From the NCBI GenBank assembly GCA_934630815.1, contig CAKTWI010000001.1:124001-188000 (forward strand): DNA of 64,000 nt, in the 5' to 3' direction. Shown here piece after piece: positions 56,957 to 64,000 of the stretch; the first letter of the stretch is position 1; each line of letters opens with the position of its first letter. The stretch is from an uncultured Senegalimassilia sp. (GTDB taxonomy: Bacteria; Actinomycetota; Coriobacteriia; Coriobacteriales; Eggerthellaceae). The notes beneath the pieces are model-generated. The model had not been told where the DNA came from and made no database searches. It was given only the letters and a program-made list of their open reading frames with translations. The position numbers and the translations under genes are program-made.

Positions 56957-58159
56957 ATGGCCAACTGCCTTGTCGCCCAATCGGGCGGCCCTACCGCCGT
57001 CATCAACGCCAGCCTTGCCGGCGTCATCCGCGCAAACCAGCTCAACCCGCTCTACGACCGCGTCCTCGGCGGCCTTCACGGCATCGAGGGAACGCTGGCG
57101 GGCAACCTGTTCGACCTGACCGACCTGAGCGGCCACGAGATCGAGGTGCTCAAGCAAACGCCCTCGTGCGCGCTGGGCACATGCCGCTACAAGTTCTCCG
57201 AAGAAGCCGATTTCCAGCGCCTCATCGACGTCATGGACGAGAACGACATCTCCACCATGTTCTACATAGGCGGCAACGGCTCCATGTCCACGGTGGCCGC
57301 CATGACGGCTTGGGCCGCCGAGCGCAACCTGGACAAGCGCTTCATCGGCATCCCGAAGACCGTCGACAACGACCTGGGGCTCATGGACCACTGCCCCGGC
57401 TTCGCCAGCGCCGCGAAGGTGGCGTGCGAGATAACGCACGCCACGCGCATGGACTACGACGCCTACACGCGCCCCGAGGTGTTCGTGCTGGAGACCATGG
57501 GCCGCGACGCGGGCTGGCTTGCCGCAAGCACCTGCTTGACCGGCGACGTCGACCTGCTCGTGCTGCCCGAGGTCGACTTCCGCCGCAGCATCTTCCTGGA
57601 GCAGGTGCGCGCGAAGATGGAGCAGCAGGGCAGCTGCTACGTGGTGGTATCGGAAGGCGCGCGCTGGTACGACGGCACGTACCTGTCGGCCAACGGCAAG
57701 GCCGCCGACGGGCTGGGCCACGCCATGCTGGGCGGAGCCGCCGGGCGGCTGAAGTCCATGATCGTGGAAGCCGGCATCGTGCCGCGCTGCGTGGTGCAGG
57801 ACCTGTCGCGCGTGGCGCGCTCGAGCAACTTCGCCATGAGCTTGGTCGACCTTGAGGAGTCCTACGACCTGGGCGTTTCCGCGCACATGCGCAGCGCGAA
57901 GCCCGAGTTCACCGGGCAGGTGGTGGGCATCCGCCGCGGCCAGGGCGTCGACGGCGGCTACAACACCGAGTTCTTCGCCTGCCCCGCCTCCGATCTGGCC
58001 AACTTCGTGCGCCCTTTCCCCAGCGAGTGGATCTTGCCGAACTACCAGGGCGTCTCCGACGAGGCGCTGGACTACTTCCGCCCGCTCATCCAAGGCGAGC
58101 CGAAGCTGATCTGCGAGAACGGCATCCCCGTGACCATGCGCCCCTTCAACAGGCGCTAA
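56957..58159 (+). CDS. pfp: Phosphofructokinase, probably pyrophosphate-dependent
   Basis: A 400-residue phosphofructokinase. The N-terminal SGGPTAVINASL phosphate loop, GGNGSMST (where ATP enzymes have GGDGS), PKTVDNDL (PPi-type; ATP types have PGTIDND) and METMGRDAGWLAA are visible. The TVDND version with lysine is the hallmark of PPi-dependent group II enzymes that phosphorylate fructose 6-phosphate reversibly. The asparagine in GGNGS rather than GGDDS leaves some doubt on the phosphoryl donor. CAGGAG before the ATG at 56957. Confidence 0.9.
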   Translation: MANCLVAQSGGPTAVINASLAGVIRANQLNPLYDRVLGGLHGIEGTLAGNLFDLTDLSGHEIEVLKQTPSCALGTCRYKFSEEADFQRLIDVMDENDISTMFYIGGNGSMSTVAAMTAWAAERNLDKRFIGIPKTVDNDLGLMDHCPGFASAAKVACEITHATRMDYDAYTRPEVFVLETMGRDAGWLAASTCLTGDVDLLVLPEVDFRRSIFLEQVRAKMEQQGSCYVVVSEGARWYDGTYLSANGKAADGLGHAMLGGAAGRLKSMIVEAGIVPRCVVQDLSRVARSSNFAMSLVDLEESYDLGVSAHMRSAKPEFTGQVVGIRRGQGVDGGYNTEFFACPASDLANFVRPFPSEWILPNYQGVSDEALDYFRPLIQGEPKLICENGIPVTMRPFNRR

Positions 58160-58261
58160 CAAGTAGGCCCGCAGGCCATAGGGCGAAGCGGTTGCGAACG
58201 CGAAAGCGAAGCGGCTGAGGCCGCGAAGACGACGAGCTCGCGGGCGACAGACGCTGAACGC

Positions 58262-58344
58262 GAAACGCCCGGCGACCCCCGTTTGGACCGCTCCCCCTAT
58301 TTCTTGAATGGGGTTGGCGGTTCATCGAGGGCGCCGGGCGTTTC
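58262..58344. terminator. Inverted repeat between convergent genes
   Basis: Thirteen-bp arms GAAACGCCCGGCG (58262-58274) and CGCCGGGCGTTTC (58332-58344) enclose 57 nt; T-rich sequence follows on the plus strand. Likely terminates pfp and the HD gene, with an unusually long loop. Confidence 0.55.
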
Positions 58345-58374
58345 CTTCTTTTGGGCGGATAAGGCGTCGAGGCG

Positions 58375-58977
58375 CTACTCCGCCGCTACGAACGTGTCGC
58401 GATCGGGCGCGAACGACTGCATGGCGGCGATGGTGCGCTCGAACAGCTCGTCAAGCTCCCATCCCAGCATGTCGGCGCCGCGGCGGATGACGTCGCGGTT
58501 CACGCCCGCCGCAAAGCGCTTGTCCTTGAACTTCTTCTTGAGCGACTTCACGTTGAAGTCCATGACGGATTTGCTCGGGCGCATGACGACCGCCGCGCCG
58601 ATAAGTCCCGTCAGCTCCTCAGTGGCGAAGAGCACCTTCTCCATCTGCAGCTCGGGCTCGGGCAGGCTGGGGTTGAAATCGCTGTTGTGCGTTTGGATGG
58701 CGCGGATGAGCTCGGGCGACCCGCCGGCTGCCGCGATCAGATCCGCGGCATATACCGTGTGGTTCTCGGGGTCGTCGTCGTGCTCTTCCCAGTCAAGGTC
58801 GTGCAGAAGGCCGACGATGCCCCAAAAGCCCTCGTTCTCCGCATCGAACTCGCGCGCGAAATAGCGCATGGTCTGCTCGACCGTCTCACCGTGCTCGATA
58901 TGGAACGCGTCCTGGTTGTGGGCCTTCAACAGGTCGAAAGCCGCCTCGCGGGCGATCCCGGCATCAAGGGTTGCCAT
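58375..58977 (-). CDS. HD-domain hydrolase
   Basis: A 200-residue HD-domain protein: HGETVEQTMR, then HDLD (LLHDLDWEEHDDDPENHTVYAA), matching HDIG-related phosphohydrolases of the YedJ/nucleotidase sort. Metal ligands H..HD..D appear intact. Substrate unknown. AAAGGAG before the ATG at 58977. A C-terminal helical part (residues about 140-200) has no recognised domain. Confidence 0.85.
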   Translation of the reverse strand: MATLDAGIAREAAFDLLKAHNQDAFHIEHGETVEQTMRYFAREFDAENEGFWGIVGLLHDLDWEEHDDDPENHTVYAADLIAAAGGSPELIRAIQTHNSDFNPSLPEPELQMEKVLFATEELTGLIGAAVVMRPSKSVMDFNVKSLKKKFKDKRFAAGVNRDVIRRGADMLGWELDELFERTIAAMQSFAPDRDTFVAAE

Positions 58978-59138
58978 TGCATGCTCCTTTCATCGTTGAC
59001 ATCCATGCTATCACAGCGGCGCAGCGCACAGCCACGCGCATAAAACGGCGGGGCCGCACCCGTCCCCCGCCTGGCGGGAATCGGATGCAGCCCTTCCGCG
59101 CACCGCCGCTTCAGCCCCGCACCCGCGGTTCCGACGCC

Positions 59139-60095
59139 TTAGAACGCGATGCCGAACGCAGAGATGATGAGACCCCAGAACACGCCCGTGGCCCACAGGC
59201 CCGCCAGCACGATGAGGTTCTGGCGAAGGCGGCGGTTGGTGCGGAACAGCACCAACAGACCCACGCCGGCCGACACCAGAAGGCCCGCCATCATGGCACC
59301 CGCGCCGAGCGCGCCCTCCACGTAGAGCTGCGCGATCACCACGCTTGCCGCGCAGTTCGGGATAAGGCCCACCAGCGCGCTGCCCAGCACGGAAAGCACC
59401 GGATTGCTGCCCAGGAACGCGCCGAGCGCATCTTCGCCGACCAGCTCCAGCACGCCGTCGAGCACAAGGGTGATGACGAAGATGAACACCGTGACCTGGA
59501 CCGTGTGCTTGAGGGCGCTGCGCAGGATAGAGCCGCCTTCGTGATGATGCTCGTGTTCTTCATCGTGCTCGTAATCGTACGCCAGCTCCGGCTGCTGCTC
59601 GCAGGCGTCGCAGTCGCCGTTGCAATGGCAGTGATCGCGCTCGCACAGCTCGTGGATGCGCAGCTTCTCGCGATCGCGGCGCGCCAGGCGGATAGCTGCA
59701 TCGACGACGAAGCCCATCACCATGCCGATCATCAGCTTCACGCCCATGATCTTCAGGATGGTCATCGGCGCCACCTGCTCGGCCAGGAAGATGGGAAGCA
59801 TCTCGTCGGAGGTGGACAGGAACACGGCGAACAGCGTACCCAGCGTGATGACGCGGCCCGCCCACAGCGTTGCCGCCGCCGCCGAGAAGCCGCATTGCGG
59901 GACGATGCCCACGAGCGCGCCGACCACCGGCCCTGCCGCGCCCGCGCGGCGCACGGCCTCCTCGGCCTTGTCGCCTGCCTTGTGCTCGAGCCACTCCATT
60001 ACCAGATAGGTGACGAACAGAAACGGGATAAGGTACAGCGTGTCCTCGATGGAGTGCTCGAGGACGTGCCCGATGAGATGCGTGATGTCTTCCAT
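59139..60095 (-). CDS. ArsP_2-type heavy-metal/arsenic permease with a metal-rich loop
   Basis: A 318-residue membrane protein with about 8-10 hydrophobic segments in two halves, each with a similar Pro-Gln/Asn-Cys turn: GIVPQCGFSAAAATL and GLIPNCAASVVIAQL. This matches the putative 10-TM exporter family ArsP_2, which NCBI-style names call arsenic efflux or manganese transporter. The hydrophilic loop between halves (about residues 155-200) is packed with Cys, His, Asp and Glu (HCHCNGDCDAC, then EHDEEHEHHHE), a likely metal sensor or buffer. Start ATG at 60095 with AAGG upstream; an in-frame upstream start at 60140 is less likely. Confidence 0.82.
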   Translation of the reverse strand: MEDITHLIGHVLEHSIEDTLYLIPFLFVTYLVMEWLEHKAGDKAEEAVRRAGAAGPVVGALVGIVPQCGFSAAAATLWAGRVITLGTLFAVFLSTSDEMLPIFLAEQVAPMTILKIMGVKLMIGMVMGFVVDAAIRLARRDREKLRIHELCERDHCHCNGDCDACEQQPELAYDYEHDEEHEHHHEGGSILRSALKHTVQVTVFIFVITLVLDGVLELVGEDALGAFLGSNPVLSVLGSALVGLIPNCAASVVIAQLYVEGALGAGAMMAGLLVSAGVGLLVLFRTNRRLRQNLIVLAGLWATGVFWGLIISAFGIAF

Positions 60096-60175
60096 GAACC
60101 TTGCCTTGCGATCGAAAGATGCCCTTGCCTGCGCATGCATCGCATGCGCTCCGTGTGTCAGGTTCCCAGTTTACA

Positions 60176-60208
60176 GAACGCGTCAAGCGAACGTGAAGAA
60201 AACGTGAA
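60176..60208 (-). promoter_or_regulatory. Three 11-nt direct repeats (response-regulator-box-like)
   Basis: On the minus strand TTCACGTTTTC, TTCACGTTCGC and TTGACGCGTTC follow each other without gap (60198-60208, 60187-60197, 60176-60186). Eleven-nt head-to-tail repeats are the pattern of PhoB/PhoP-type response regulators; the third repeat contains TTGACG, a -35-like hexamer. They lie 81-113 nt upstream of the permease ATG. Confidence 0.5.
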
Positions 60209-60287
60209 CAGTGGTTAACTTTCCTGGCTTTTGCCCTATCCGGCCCGAGGCGCCCCGGAATCTCAATGACGCAACCGCCGCCCGATG

Positions 60288-60406
60288 AACAGGTTCTAGG
60301 AGGGTGTTCATCCAATGCCGCGCGAACTTGAACAGGTTCCTGGAACCTGTTCAAGTGGACCTCCCGCCTTCGTGCTGGAGCGCGAACAGATTCCAGGAGG
60401 GTGTTC
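60288..60406. promoter_or_regulatory. Array of three GAACA-TGTTC dyads
   Basis: Three related inverted repeats: GAACA..TGTTC at 60288-60311, a perfect 15-bp palindrome with a 1-nt centre at 60326-60356 (ACTTGAACAGGTTCC and complement), and GAACA..TGTTC at 60383-60406. The outer two are near-identical 24-mers (2 differences). They fill the region 190-310 nt upstream of the permease gene and downstream of the small membrane-protein gene. A GC hairpin at 60415-60451 follows and may terminate plus-strand transcripts. Confidence 0.55.
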
Positions 60407-60510
60407 AGATACGGGACGGGCCCGGGATTTCTCCTGGGCCCGTTTGGGTTTTGCCTGCTTGCCCCTCGTTTGATGCCGGGGGCGACCAGCGAAGCTGCGC
60501 TGCCCGTCGA

Positions 60511-61062
60511 CTATGCCAGCGCCGCCCTCAGCTGATCGATGCCGTCGAAGGGGGTTTCGGTGCTCCCATTTTGGCGGTCGATCTTGATGACCGTGCCCTT
60601 CCACGTGGGATCCTTGCGCTGGGCCGCCAAGGCTGCCGCCGCGTCATCGGCGGGCTTGCCATCTTCGCTATCGTGCTCCTTGAACTCGTCGGTTCGCACG
60701 ACGAAGCGGTAGTCGAACTTCTTGCGGTCAGGCAGGCCCTTCGAATCGAAGCCGTACTTCAGCTGGCCGAGCACGCCGCGCATGGCCTCGACCGCGCCGG
60801 CTTCCCCGATGCCCACCATACCGAGCTCGCTGCTGTACAGCGACTTCGGCGACACGTACAGCGTGCGGATCTGGCGACGGCGACGCTCCTCGAAGCGGAC
60901 GAGGATCGCGGCGATGGCCACGATACCAGCCCACCATACGATGGCCAGCGTCAGGTCGAGCGGGCTATCGATGCGGTTGAAGCCCAGGTGGTACCACAGC
61001 ACCAGCAGCAGCGCCGCAACGACGGCCGCCGCGCCCAGCACCAGATAGTTGCTTTTCCTCAT
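60511..61062 (-). CDS. Small membrane protein, unknown function
   Basis: A 183-residue protein with two N-terminal hydrophobic segments (about residues 7-25 and 38-57) and a soluble, charged C-terminal part of about 120 residues (ERRRRQIRTLYVSPKSLYSSELG, DRKKFDYRFVVRTDEF). I recognise no domain. It starts 4 nt after the stop of the giant MBG-repeat protein, whose last codons hold its GGAGG/AGGG ribosome site, so the two form an operon and may act together at the envelope. Confidence 0.8.
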   Translation of the reverse strand: MRKSNYLVLGAAAVVAALLLVLWYHLGFNRIDSPLDLTLAIVWWAGIVAIAAILVRFEERRRRQIRTLYVSPKSLYSSELGMVGIGEAGAVEAMRGVLGQLKYGFDSKGLPDRKKFDYRFVVRTDEFKEHDSEDGKPADDAAAALAAQRKDPTWKGTVIKIDRQNGSTETPFDGIDQLRAALA

Positions 61063-61066
61063 GGCC

Positions 61067-64000
61067 CTAAGCCTCCATTCCAGCGGGCTTGGCGGCGGGA
61101 GACCCCGAGGGGTCCTCGCCGTCGCCATCGCCCAAGACGTCGTTCATGTCGTTGCGCAGCTTGCGCTCGTGGTTCTTACGGCGAAGCGCCGCCGCAAGAC
61201 CGTAGACAGCCGTCAGGACCATGCCGACGATCATGTACCAGTGCACCCAGCAACGATCCTCGACCGACTCCCTGCCCAACGGGTTCTCGGCGTCGTAGAT
61301 CCGCTCCTCCTCGACCGGGTTATCGGCCTCGGGGCCGCCCGTCACCGATTCGTACGCGCCCTCGAGCACGTCGGCCAACGCATCGAGCGGGCCGGCGGCC
61401 GCAGGCGCCGGAGTCGAAGCCGACGAGCTGGGCGCAGGCGTAGGCGTCACGCCATCGGACGTCGTGCCAGGCGTCGAACCGTCGCCGGGGGTCGGGCTCG
61501 GGGTGGGCTCCGGTGTCGGAGTCGTGCCATCATCCGGGTTCGGCGTCGGGGGCACCGGAGCCGGCGTGACCGTCAACGTGCCCAGGTGCTCGTCGATGAC
61601 GTAGTTGACAGCATCGACATCGCCCCACGTGATGCGATAGGTGTTCTCCGAGCTGCCCACCTCGGTCTGGCTACCGGTGGTGGCCGCCGTGACGCGATCC
61701 TCGCCCTGCAGGCCCTCGATCGCCAGCTCGCCGTTCACTAGCGCGCTGCCGTCGTAGATCTTCGAGTCGCTGCCTGTGGTCACCGTCAGCGGTGCAGGCG
61801 TGATGCGGTACGTGCGCTCGACGCTGCCGGCGTAGCTGCCCTTGCCGATGACGGTCACGGTCACCTCGCCGACGTTCTTCGTGTCGCCGGAGAAGGAAAG
61901 CTCGTAATCTCGGCCCTTCACCAGCGCCTTGCCGTCCTTATCGACCACTTCAGGCTCGAAGCGCTGATCGGCGCCGTCGTACACCGTGTCGGCCAGATAG
62001 CCGACCGTCACGCCGCCGAACGTGTCAGCGTCATCGGGGTCGATGGACTGCGCCGACACCGTCAGCGTGCCGAGGTTTTCCTCGACCGTGTAGTTCGCCG
62101 CCTGCGCGCTACCGTCCCAAACCAGCTCGTAGCCGTTCACGCTCGAGCCGACCTCGGTCTGACTGCCGGTGGTCTTGAAGGTGGCTGCCTCGCCGTTCAC
62201 GAAGCCGGACACCCTGCCCTCGGCCGCCAGCGCATCGCCATCGAAGACCCTCGTAACGCTCGGGGTGGTCACCGTCAGCTTCGCCGGCTCGACCTTGATG
62301 GTGCCGTCGACGAACTTGACGTTCAGCTTCGAGGTGACGTCCTCGCCCTGGGCGTTCTTGATGACGAGCACGTCTGCCGTGGCCGCCACCTCGCCGTCGG
62401 AGACGTCCTTCGCGTTTGCCGCGGACTCGGCGGTCTCAAGCGAGTAGCCCTCGGGCAGGTTGGCCACCTTGACGGTGGCGCCGTGGGACGCGCCGTCGTA
62501 GGTGAACGTGCCGCCCGTGGTGGTCACGACCACCTCGTCGGCGGACTCGGTGACGGTCAGCTTGCCGATGGTCTCGGCCTCAAGCCTGTAGTTCGCCCGC
62601 TTCGCCGTCCCGCTCCACTCGATCTTGTAGGCGTTCTCGCTCTCGCCGACCTTGATCTGGCTGCCGACCACCTTGAACGCGACGGTCTCGCCGTTGACCA
62701 GGCCGTCGACCTTGCCGTCAGCGGTCAGGGGCGTGCCGTCGTAAACCTTGTTGGCGCTTTCGGTGGCCACCGTCAGCGGCGCGGGCACGATCTGGTACGC
62801 CACGTCGACGCTGCCGGCGTAGTCACCCTTGCCGGTCACGGTCACCGTGACGGTGCCCGCGTCGGTCGCGTTCCCGGAGTACGTCAGCTCGTAGTCGATG
62901 CCCTCGACCAGCACCTTGTCGCCGTCCTTCACGACCGGCTTCTGCTGCTGGGCCTTGCCGCTGTACACGACGTCGGCCGGGGCCTGGACCGTCATATCGA
63001 CCGCGGCGATCTGCTTCGCCGTGACGCTCAGCACGCCCTCGTCCTTGGAGATGGCGTAGTTGTCAGCGTTGAAGCCCTCACCCTCGGTATAGGCGATCGT
63101 GTTCGCCACCTTGCCGTCGGAAACGTGGGTGGCGCTGCCCGTGGCGCGCACGTCGGAGACCTGGCCGTCAACGAAGCCCTCGTCGCCGAGCTGCTTCCAG
63201 CCGGCCACCTCGGGCCTGGTGAGCGCGGTGCCGTCGAACACCTTCGAGGCGCTGTCGCTCTTCAGATTGACCGCGCGCTTGGTGACGGACAGCTGCTGCG
63301 AGCCGTACACGTAGCCCTCGTAATTGCCCAGGCTGGACGCACGCAGCTGGACCGTCGCGGAATCGGCCACATCGGTCGCCGTGAGCGAGCCGGGGTCGGT
63401 CGTCCAGTTCTCGCCGTCAAGGCTGTACTCGATGGTCACCGCATCCTGCGTCGGAATCGTCGCGGAAGCGGCCTTCGCCGCAAGCGGCTTGCCGTCGTAT
63501 ACCTTGGAGGCGGAGCTGCCGCTCAGCGAGATCTTCCCCTCCGCCTTGGCCGCAGTCACCTCCAGCGACCCGATGGCATCGACGCCGTGGACGTAGTTGC
63601 CTTCCTTCGCGGACTTGTCGAACGCGATGGCGTAGGTGTTCGCGCTGGAGCCCGCGTCGGTCTGGCTGCCGGTTACGGAAAGCGACGTTTCCTCGCCGTT
63701 GACCAGGCCGACGATCTTGCCGGGCGCCGTCAGCGCGGTGCCGTCGTAGACCTTGAAGGCCCCTTCGGTCACGACATGGTACTCGGCGGGCGCGATCTTG
63801 ATGGCGCCGGTCTGCTTCTCGATATCCAGCTTGCCGGTGACGTCCTCGCCCTGGGCGTTGACGATGACCAGCTCGTCGACCGAAGCGGTCACGCCCGCCT
63901 CATCGGTCGCATCGGTTGCCGTGGCGTTGGAACGCGCGGCCTTCACCGAATAGCCCTCGGACAGGCCGGACACGGTCACGTCGACGCCGTGGGCCTGGCC
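61067..64000 (-). CDS. Giant MBG-repeat surface protein (N-terminus outside the window)
   Basis: At least 977 residues, open to the right edge and therefore truncated at its N-terminus. It contains about nine immunoglobulin-like modules of the MBG/YDG type, each with a (V/I)(Y/F)DG motif such as KVYDGTALTA, KVFDGTALTR, TVYDGADQRF, followed by a GSQTxVGSSxNxY segment and an LGTLTVT strand. A Pro/Thr/Ser linker leads to a C-terminal transmembrane helix (WYMIVGMVLTAVYGLAAAL) and a charged cytosolic tail of about 40 residues. No LPxTG sorting motif is present, so anchoring is by the membrane helix. Probably an adhesin or cell-surface protein. Confidence 0.88.
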   Translation of the reverse strand, partial: GQAHGVDVTVSGLSEGYSVKAARSNATATDATDEAGVTASVDELVIVNAQGEDVTGKLDIEKQTGAIKIAPAEYHVVTEGAFKVYDGTALTAPGKIVGLVNGEETSLSVTGSQTDAGSSANTYAIAFDKSAKEGNYVHGVDAIGSLEVTAAKAEGKISLSGSSASKVYDGKPLAAKAASATIPTQDAVTIEYSLDGENWTTDPGSLTATDVADSATVQLRASSLGNYEGYVYGSQQLSVTKRAVNLKSDSASKVFDGTALTRPEVAGWKQLGDEGFVDGQVSDVRATGSATHVSDGKVANTIAYTEGEGFNADNYAISKDEGVLSVTAKQIAAVDMTVQAPADVVYSGKAQQQKPVVKDGDKVLVEGIDYELTYSGNATDAGTVTVTVTGKGDYAGSVDVAYQIVPAPLTVATESANKVYDGTPLTADGKVDGLVNGETVAFKVVGSQIKVGESENAYKIEWSGTAKRANYRLEAETIGKLTVTESADEVVVTTTGGTFTYDGASHGATVKVANLPEGYSLETAESAANAKDVSDGEVAATADVLVIKNAQGEDVTSKLNVKFVDGTIKVEPAKLTVTTPSVTRVFDGDALAAEGRVSGFVNGEAATFKTTGSQTEVGSSVNGYELVWDGSAQAANYTVEENLGTLTVSAQSIDPDDADTFGGVTVGYLADTVYDGADQRFEPEVVDKDGKALVKGRDYELSFSGDTKNVGEVTVTVIGKGSYAGSVERTYRITPAPLTVTTGSDSKIYDGSALVNGELAIEGLQGEDRVTAATTGSQTEVGSSENTYRITWGDVDAVNYVIDEHLGTLTVTPAPVPPTPNPDDGTTPTPEPTPSPTPGDGSTPGTTSDGVTPTPAPSSSASTPAPAAAGPLDALADVLEGAYESVTGGPEADNPVEEERIYDAENPLGRESVEDRCWVHWYMIVGMVLTAVYGLAAALRRKNHERKLRNDMNDVLGDGDGEDPSGSPAAKPAGMEA

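Overview
The window is a high-GC, gene-dense chromosomal segment that looks like an actinobacterium of the class Coriobacteriia, most likely the gut family Eggerthellaceae (Eggerthella, Gordonibacter, Adlercreutzia and relatives). The assignment rests on gene content and style: a 1,550-residue two-ATPase 2-hydroxyacyl-CoA dehydratase activator, PPi-type phosphofructokinase, a Veg protein beside rsmA, Tat-exported and MBG-repeat surface proteins, strong AGGAGG ribosome sites and alanine-rich N-terminal tails. No genome comparison was possible, so the family is an inference. No prophage, plasmid or CRISPR array is visible; mobile DNA is limited to decayed IS3 remnants near 41.5-42.3 kb.

Left part (0-21 kb), almost all on the minus strand: a small membrane protein and a PAP2 phosphatase; a complete preQ1 operon (queD-queE-queC-queF) preceded by what reads as a preQ1-I riboswitch and an attenuator; a HAD phosphatase; tRNA-Ala(CGC); the conserved metG-tatD-(flavin reductase)-rsmA-veg cluster; a coiled-coil secreted cell-wall-type protein on the plus strand; a DHA2 drug exporter; a YgjP-type metalloprotease, rsmI, the giant dehydratase activator and a TetR regulator.

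Middle (21-40 kb): an orphan methionine-type ABC binding lipoprotein (metQ), a UPF0210/DUF711 protein, ettA, an SDR oxidoreductase, a GntR(YtrA-type)-DUF1648 pair with a striking palindrome at its promoter, a flavin/PLP-fold oxidase, a low-molecular-weight tyrosine phosphatase, the glutamate synthase operon gltB-gltD, a large Tat-exported protein of unknown role, and tlyA.

The 40.6-42.3 kb stretch is the only scarred region: about 165-bp tandem repeats, short 27- and 30-bp tandem repeats and two convergent IS3 transposase remnants abutting the 3' end of asd. To its right come asd and lysC (aspartate pathway), a UMF1-type transporter, a Zn-dependent phospholipase C-like protein, a TRIC/UPF0126 channel, an orphan DUF47/PhoU-like protein, an MBL hydrolase, the stringent-response enzyme rel overlapping an unusual RecJ-RecQ-like fusion, pfp, an HD hydrolase, an ArsP_2-type metal permease with repeat-rich upstream DNA, and a partial giant MBG-repeat surface protein running off the right edge with a small membrane protein in its operon.

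The most interesting items are the RecJ-helicase fusion, the Tat-exported protein with its Shine-Dalgarno in a hairpin loop, the preQ1 riboswitch, the 75-bp and 165-bp intergenic tandem repeats, a three-copy intergenic hairpin family, and the operator-like arrays upstream of the metal permease and the gntR operon.
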